Below are positions 60,050 through 64,000 of a DNA stretch of 64,000 nucleotides, piece after piece. The notes below the pieces were generated by a model, which did no database searches, was not told where the DNA came from, and was given only the letters and a program-made list of their open reading frames with translations. How positions within the stretch are numbered: position 1 is the first letter of the stretch; the number at the start of each line of letters is the position of its first letter. The DNA comes from DSVZ01 sp964568145. GTDB taxonomy: Bacteria > Verrucomicrobiota > Verrucomicrobiia > Limisphaerales > J093. Position numbers and translations under genes: made by a program. The stretch is from the NCBI GenBank assembly GCA_964568145.1, contig CAZMOZ010000008.1, forward strand, positions 1 through 64,000, in the 5' to 3' direction.

Positions 60050-62218
60050 TCACCGCCGCTCCAGCCCCAACAGCCGGATTTTCTGGAAGACAAGACCGTA
60101 GCGGCTGCCGGGCGGGTTGGAACGGATTTTCTCGCGGTTCCAGTCGGGCGCGAAGTTGGCCGAGTAGCAGAGCCAAGCGGTGCGGCCGTCGGCGCTGACG
60201 AACTTCGAGGGCAGGTTTACAAAGTACGCCTGCTCGCCGAAGTGCTTCAGGTACGTCACCAGCCGCCACGGTCCGGTGAGCGCGTCCGCCTCGAGCGCGT
60301 AGGTGTTCATGCGCGCACAGGTGTTGCCGCCGTCGGTGACGAACATCAGGTACTTCCTCAACGGCGCGACGTACGTGGCTGTCACGCAGCCCATGTTGTT
60401 GTTCCAGTCGAGCAGCGGCCGGCTTTGCGCCAGGTCGCGCGTCCACACCGGCAGGCCCTGGGAGTCGTGCCCGGCGAAGAACTCGTAGGCCGCCGGGTCG
60501 TTGATGGTCTCGGGCGCGGGCGTCACGCGCAGCAGATAGACCTGGTCGCCGGTGATCCAGCTCAGGTTCTCGAAGCGCGGCCGGGGATCACGCAGTTCCG
60601 CGCCGGTGGCGACCAGGTACGCCTGGCCGTCGGGAGAATGTTCCATGTCCTTGCCGAAGTCCACGAAATGCGGCGCGCCGATCCTGACCGGGTGTCCCCA
60701 CAGGCCAGTCTCGCCGAACAACGGCTTCGCCGGCGTGTGCGGCGTCTCCGTCCAAGTCCGGCCGAGGTCGCGGGAGACACGAAAGCCGACCAGCGGCCCC
60801 AGCCACGGCCAGTTGTAGTTGGTGGCGCCGAACGTCGTCACGCCGGCCGGCGACAGGCAATACGTCCCGTAGTACCACACGCCGCGATGCACGAGGCTGC
60901 CGCACGGGTAGCGCCCGCCGTACGGATGCGGATCGGCCTGCACCTTGCCAAGGTTCTTCACGGTGAGCTGGAGCGGATCGTCGCCGATCATGACGGCCTG
61001 GCCGGTGGTGGCCTTGCCGCGCACCAGTCGGAAGCCGCCGAAGCCGTCGGGATCGGGCGCGGTGGCGGAGGAGTCGGAGCTGTCCTCGTGCAGCGGGCCG
61101 TCGGTCCAGGGTGAATAGAGGTTTCCGTCGGCGGCCCAGCTTGGATACCAGGTGTCGGCAAAGCGGTAATCGCTGTGCTGGCCGGGGAACTCGATACCGG
61201 TTATGTCGCGGGAGGGCTCGAACGGGCAATCCGCGGGCGGTTCGGAGCGCCAGATGAACGGGTCGAACTGGGGGGCGGCGGGCGCGGCGGCCACCGTGGG
61301 CGCAGGTTGCGGCGTGCCGCGGGTGGCGCGGCTGTACAGGTTCCCATGCTGGTCAAACCACAGCGGGTCCACGGCGATGAAGCGGTCCCACTCGACGCGC
61401 GCGGTGCGTTTCTGATGGTACACGTGCCACCAGCGGCCGGCGGCGTCCTGCACCGCGCAGCCGTGGCCGGGGCCGAAAAGGCCCTCGCCGCGCTGGACGA
61501 TGGGGTTGTGCGGCGCGCGCGTGAACGGCCCCAGCGGACTGTCCGCCGTGGCGTAGCCCACCGCGTAATCCGGCGTGTCCGCGCCCGAGCCGCTGTACAG
61601 CAGATAATAGCGGTCCAGGCGCTTGATGAGCCACGGGCCTTCGGTCACGCGGCCGGCGCGGGTTTCCCAGTCCGCTTCCGGCTGGAGGATCACGCGCGGT
61701 TCGCCGGCCGGCTCGGTTGGATTCGCCATCGGTTGCACGCTGATGCGAAAGCCGGGCAGTTGGACGAAGTACAGGTAGAGCTTGCCGTCGTCGTCGCGGA
61801 ACAGGTGCGCGTCAATGGCGCGGTCAAAGAACTTCCGTCGCATCGTGAACGGCCCCAGCGGGCCGTCGGCGTCAGCCACGCCCACGGTCTGGTTCACGGT
61901 GTAGTAGAGGTAAAAACGGCCCGTGGCGGGATCGCGCCAGACATCCGGCGCCCAGACGTGCGGCGGGCCGGGGCGGAAGACCACCGGGCCGGCCTGCCAG
62001 TCCACGAGGTTGGTCGAGGTGTACACGCGCGTGCCGTTGTCGCCGTCCACCTCGCCGGTCGCGTAGAGGTAGTACACGCCGTTGTGCCGGATCACGGCGG
62101 GGTCGGCCAGGTTGCCGGGCACGACGGGGTTCGTGTAAGCGGGCGCGGCGTCGGCCCAGGCGCCGGGAACCAGCGCGGCGAAGAGCCCGAGGAAACAAGC
62201 GCGAAGCGGGGAGGTCAT
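60050..62218 (-). CDS. Secreted GH43-family glycosidase with a second propeller-like domain
   Basis: A 722-residue protein from ATG 62218. A signal peptide (ACFLGLFAALVPGAWADA) is followed by a GH43 five-bladed propeller (about 25-340). The three acidic residues are in place: D39 (GNLADPAVI), D136 (FFDRAIDAHLF) and E193 (GRVTEGPWLIK). The C-terminal half (about 360-722) is a separate beta-rich domain (GIEFPGQHSDYRFADTWYPS, RYPCGSLVHRGVWYYGTYCL, SRDLGRTWTETP) that looks like another sugar-binding or hydrolase propeller. GH43 enzymes cut arabinan or xylan side chains; the substrate is not clear. Strand and region suggest it belongs with the following glycosidase-like genes. Confidence 0.85.
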   Translation of the reverse strand: MTSPLRACFLGLFAALVPGAWADAAPAYTNPVVPGNLADPAVIRHNGVYYLYATGEVDGDNGTRVYTSTNLVDWQAGPVVFRPGPPHVWAPDVWRDPATGRFYLYYTVNQTVGVADADGPLGPFTMRRKFFDRAIDAHLFRDDDGKLYLYFVQLPGFRISVQPMANPTEPAGEPRVILQPEADWETRAGRVTEGPWLIKRLDRYYLLYSGSGADTPDYAVGYATADSPLGPFTRAPHNPIVQRGEGLFGPGHGCAVQDAAGRWWHVYHQKRTARVEWDRFIAVDPLWFDQHGNLYSRATRGTPQPAPTVAAAPAAPQFDPFIWRSEPPADCPFEPSRDITGIEFPGQHSDYRFADTWYPSWAADGNLYSPWTDGPLHEDSSDSSATAPDPDGFGGFRLVRGKATTGQAVMIGDDPLQLTVKNLGKVQADPHPYGGRYPCGSLVHRGVWYYGTYCLSPAGVTTFGATNYNWPWLGPLVGFRVSRDLGRTWTETPHTPAKPLFGETGLWGHPVRIGAPHFVDFGKDMEHSPDGQAYLVATGAELRDPRPRFENLSWITGDQVYLLRVTPAPETINDPAAYEFFAGHDSQGLPVWTRDLAQSRPLLDWNNNMGCVTATYVAPLRKYLMFVTDGGNTCARMNTYALEADALTGPWRLVTYLKHFGEQAYFVNLPSKFVSADGRTAWLCYSANFAPDWNREKIRSNPPGSRYGLVFQKIRLLGLERR

Positions 62219-62334
62219 GGCGTGAGCGGCGGAGTGGGGTTCATGTTTCGGCTGACGCGGCGAGACTGCCATGCGGGCCGGCCCGCGCAAGCCGGACGAA
62301 AGGTCCGGGGCCCGACTCGATACCGCCGCCCGGC

Positions 62335-62545
62335 GGGCGCATCTCAATTTATTGCCGACCGTAGCGCCTTCCGGGGTGGCGCCGGCTTCCAGCCCCGCGT
62401 GGGGCGCGGGCGGCCCGCTGCGGGCGTGTTCTCCGTCGCGGATTCCGGGCGGCAGGATGCCGCCCTATACGGCAGCCAGGGATGGCTGCCGCCACCCCGC
62501 AGTGTCCGGCTGTTTCCACCGGCTGCACAAAAGTGAGATGCGCCC
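62335..62545. repeat. REP-1 repeat, copy C (most regular)
   Basis: About 211 bp with the clearest ends: left GGGCGCATCTCAATTT, right AAAAGTGAGATGCGCCC, nearly perfect inverted repeats. Inner blocks TTCCGGGCGGCAGGATGCCG and TTTCCACCGGCTGCACAA match copies A and B. It is in the divergent 389-base space between the GH43 and pseudopilin genes. No protein is encoded. Confidence 0.88.
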
Positions 62546-62607
62546 CCGCCCGACGCGGGATGACCGAAGTGCTGGCGTTCGCGGCGAAGGCCGGCTAGTT
62601 TCGCGGC

Positions 62608-63459
62608 ATGAAGCTTACGAGTGATTTGCCGCCGCCGGTCACGCGCAGCAATGCGGTTTGCCTTACCGCTTCGGCCCCGGTCCAGACCAGCCACCGCAGG
62701 CAACCCCGTGCCAGCCGGCGACCTGGCGGAGGTTTCACGCTCATCGAGCTGCTCGTGGTGATCGCGATCATCGCCATCCTGGCCGGCCTGCTCCTGCCGG
62801 CGCTGGCGATGGCCAAGGACAAGGCCCACCGGACGATGTGCGTGAACAACCAGAAGCAGCTCGGCCTCGCCAGCCACATGTACGCCGGCGACAACCGCGA
62901 GCGCCTGCCCTTTCCCAACTGGAACCCACCCTGGGTTCCCGGCTGGCTCTACACGCCGACCAACAGCCAGGTGCCCGACCTGTTCCGGGCGCCGTACACC
63001 ACCAACGCCGTCCTGGCGTACGAGGGCGGCCAGCTCTGGTCGTTCATGGGCGCGGTGCGCAGCTACCGGTGCCCGATTGACAAGACCAACACCGCGACCT
63101 TCAAGGCCCGCGCCAACAAGCTGGCCACGTACGTCATGAACGGCGCGTTGTGCGGGTACGGCGCGCTCATGCCGGCCGGCAATTCCTACAAGATTCAAGA
63201 CTTCGCCCCGGACGCCTTCATGATGTGGGAGCCGGACGACGCGAACGTGACGCTCGGCTACGGCTACAACGACGGCTCGAGCTATCCGGACCCCGACCTG
63301 GACGGCGCGCTGGGCCGACGGCATGGCAGAAAGGGCGGGATCGTCCTGGCCGTGGACGGACACGTGGAGTACATCACCTTCGACACCTGGCGGCGGGAAT
63401 CGAAGCTGCCGACGAAGAACCGGATGTTCTGCAATCCCGGATCGAGCAACGGGCGCTGA
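62608..63459 (+). CDS. Type II pseudopilin-like protein, DUF1559-type (second copy)
   Basis: A 283-residue protein: leader of about 40 residues, then the prepilin site and helix GGGFTLIELLVVIAIIAILA. The rest has AKDKAHRTMCVNNQKQLGLA, a middle region with YRCPIDKTN, and the C-terminal RRHGRKGGIVLAVDGHVEYI ('G-x-x-x-x-x-D-G-H') typical of these proteins. It differs from the protein at 38705 except in the helix and the D-G-H end. Both are probably processed by a prepilin peptidase encoded elsewhere. The frame is open and intact. Confidence 0.87.
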   Translation: MKLTSDLPPPVTRSNAVCLTASAPVQTSHRRQPRASRRPGGGFTLIELLVVIAIIAILAGLLLPALAMAKDKAHRTMCVNNQKQLGLASHMYAGDNRERLPFPNWNPPWVPGWLYTPTNSQVPDLFRAPYTTNAVLAYEGGQLWSFMGAVRSYRCPIDKTNTATFKARANKLATYVMNGALCGYGALMPAGNSYKIQDFAPDAFMMWEPDDANVTLGYGYNDGSSYPDPDLDGALGRRHGRKGGIVLAVDGHVEYITFDTWRRESKLPTKNRMFCNPGSSNGR

Positions 63460-63486
63460 GCGCCGATAGGCCCGGCGGCGCGAAAA

Positions 63487-63509
63487 CGCGGCCAAAGATC
63501 ACGGCCGCG
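63487..63509 (+). terminator. Hairpin after the second pseudopilin gene
   Basis: CGCGGCC-aaagatcac-GGCCGCG is a perfect 7-pair stem 27 bases past the stop. No T run is present; it may mark the 3' end. Confidence 0.4.
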
Positions 63510-63563
63510 CGGAAGCTTATCCCGCCCGTGCCGCGGAGGGTCTTCACCGGAGGTGGTGCGCCC

Positions 63564-63598
63564 TTCCCCTCCCTCCCGGAAAGGGCTGGGGTGAGGGG
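63564..63598. repeat. REP-3 palindrome, copy 2
   Basis: TTCCCCTCCCTCCCGGAAAG followed by GGCTGGGGTGAGGGG; same family as 59738-59772 and again behind a CACCGGAGG block. Confidence 0.75.
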
Positions 63599-63632
63599 AA
63601 CAAAGTGCTGATCCGTCCAATTCGGCCATTTG

Positions 63633-63700
63633 CCTGAAAACCGGAGTTGGGCCGGATTGGAATCGGGCGCTACGGGCGGCTTCGGTTTTCGGGTTGAACC
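63633..63700. repeat. REP-2 palindromic repeat, copy 7
   Basis: Left arm CTGAAAACCGGAGTTGGGCC and right arm GGCTTCGGTTTTCGGGTT pair around about 25 bases. It lies in the 344-base convergent space after the second pseudopilin gene, together with REP-3 copy 2; no gene was found there. Confidence 0.8.
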
Positions 63701-63803
63701 AGCGCCTTAAGCTGCGGCCGGTCGCGTCAGGTTCATCAGCGGTTCTCGGCAAGGGGCCGGCGGTCGCGCCGACAGAAGCCAGCGGTTGCTTCCGTTCACC
63801 GGT

Positions 63804-64000
63804 TCAACGACCCGTTCCCAAATCCGCAGCCGGGGGTTGAGCGAGCGGCCGGCTGGTGAGCAGGCCAATCCCCCGCCCTTTCCCGTCCACCGCGCAGTAA
63901 AAGAGGTAGAACGTGTCGTCGCGCGGATTGAACACGAGCGAAATCTTGTGCGCGTACTGCTTGTCCAGGCCGGCGGGATGGCCGCCGGCCTTGTACAACG
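63804..64000 (-). CDS. Glycosidase-like propeller protein, C-terminal end
   Basis: The frame is open to the window edge and encodes YKAGGHPAGLDKQYAHKISL, VFNPRDDTFYLFYCAVD and GRGIGLLTSRPL before the stop. The 'HKISLVFNP..dtFYLFYCAV....RGIGLltS' pattern is that of the last blade of glycoside hydrolase-type beta propellers (families 43, 32 or 130). The rest of the gene lies beyond the window. It probably forms a carbohydrate-use group with the GH43 gene on the same strand. Confidence 0.65.
   Translation of the reverse strand, partial: LYKAGGHPAGLDKQYAHKISLVFNPRDDTFYLFYCAVDGKGRGIGLLTSRPLAQPPAADLGTGR

Overview
The window is GC-rich bacterial chromosome. The gene content points to Verrucomicrobiota, most like the Pedosphaera/Limisphaera side: DUF1559-type pseudopilins that start FTLIELLVVIAIIAIL, secreted sulfatase, GH43 and DUF4832 proteins, a fused spermidine synthase-like membrane protein, a full Bat operon, and many short palindromic repeats between genes. 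The assignment is an inference from gene families; no rRNA gene is present to settle it.

Layout: 1-8579 (+) is a moxR-bat operon (end of a MoxR ATPase, DUF58, DUF4381, BatA, a BatB-BatC fusion, BatD, BatE). Between moxR and DUF58 sits a wreck of two toxin-antitoxin modules: hicB with a cut hicA, and an inverted parE/antitoxin pair that carries a nonsense codon and a frameshift. 8854-14989 (+) holds housekeeping genes (glyQS, DUF2127, queA, a RibD-type reductase, rpmI, rplT, pheS). 15207-21557 has a rhomboid protease, a TPR protein and a cyclase built like animal soluble adenylyl cyclase. 22108-30093 has a 2000-residue secreted clan CD protease and an OPT transporter. 30390-32969 is a graveyard: an AbiEii-like nucleotidyltransferase, a PiT phosphate transporter and its DUF47 partner, all with several lesions. 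33114-41318 is accessory (Tat-exported isomerase-like protein, sulfatase, DUF4832 protein, lipoprotein, pseudopilin, PQQ-like propeller).

41735-54728 (-) is the core gene-expression cluster, transcribed as tRNA-Thr, tuf, tRNA-Trp, tRNA-Ser, secE, nusG, rplK, rplA, rplJ, rplL, rpoB, rpoC. It has a recognisable promoter at its head, hairpins between rplJ/rplL and rplL/rpoB, and an intrinsic terminator after rpoC. 55402-64000 returns to accessory genes: a spermidine synthase-like membrane protein, a sugar phosphate isomerase, a two-domain GH43 enzyme, another pseudopilin and the tail of a second glycosidase-like gene.

Superimposed on this are at least three families of dispersed repeats. REP-1 is about 150-215 bp with terminal inverted repeats, with four near-complete copies. 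REP-2 is about 55-80 bp and palindromic, seven instances, some read in frame inside proteins. REP-3 is a C-rich/G-rich palindrome, two copies. There are also heptamer repeats. These repeats, the paired toxin-antitoxin wreck, the sAC-like cyclase and the multi-lesion pseudogene block are the most unusual contents. I see no CRISPR array, prophage or intact insertion sequence.
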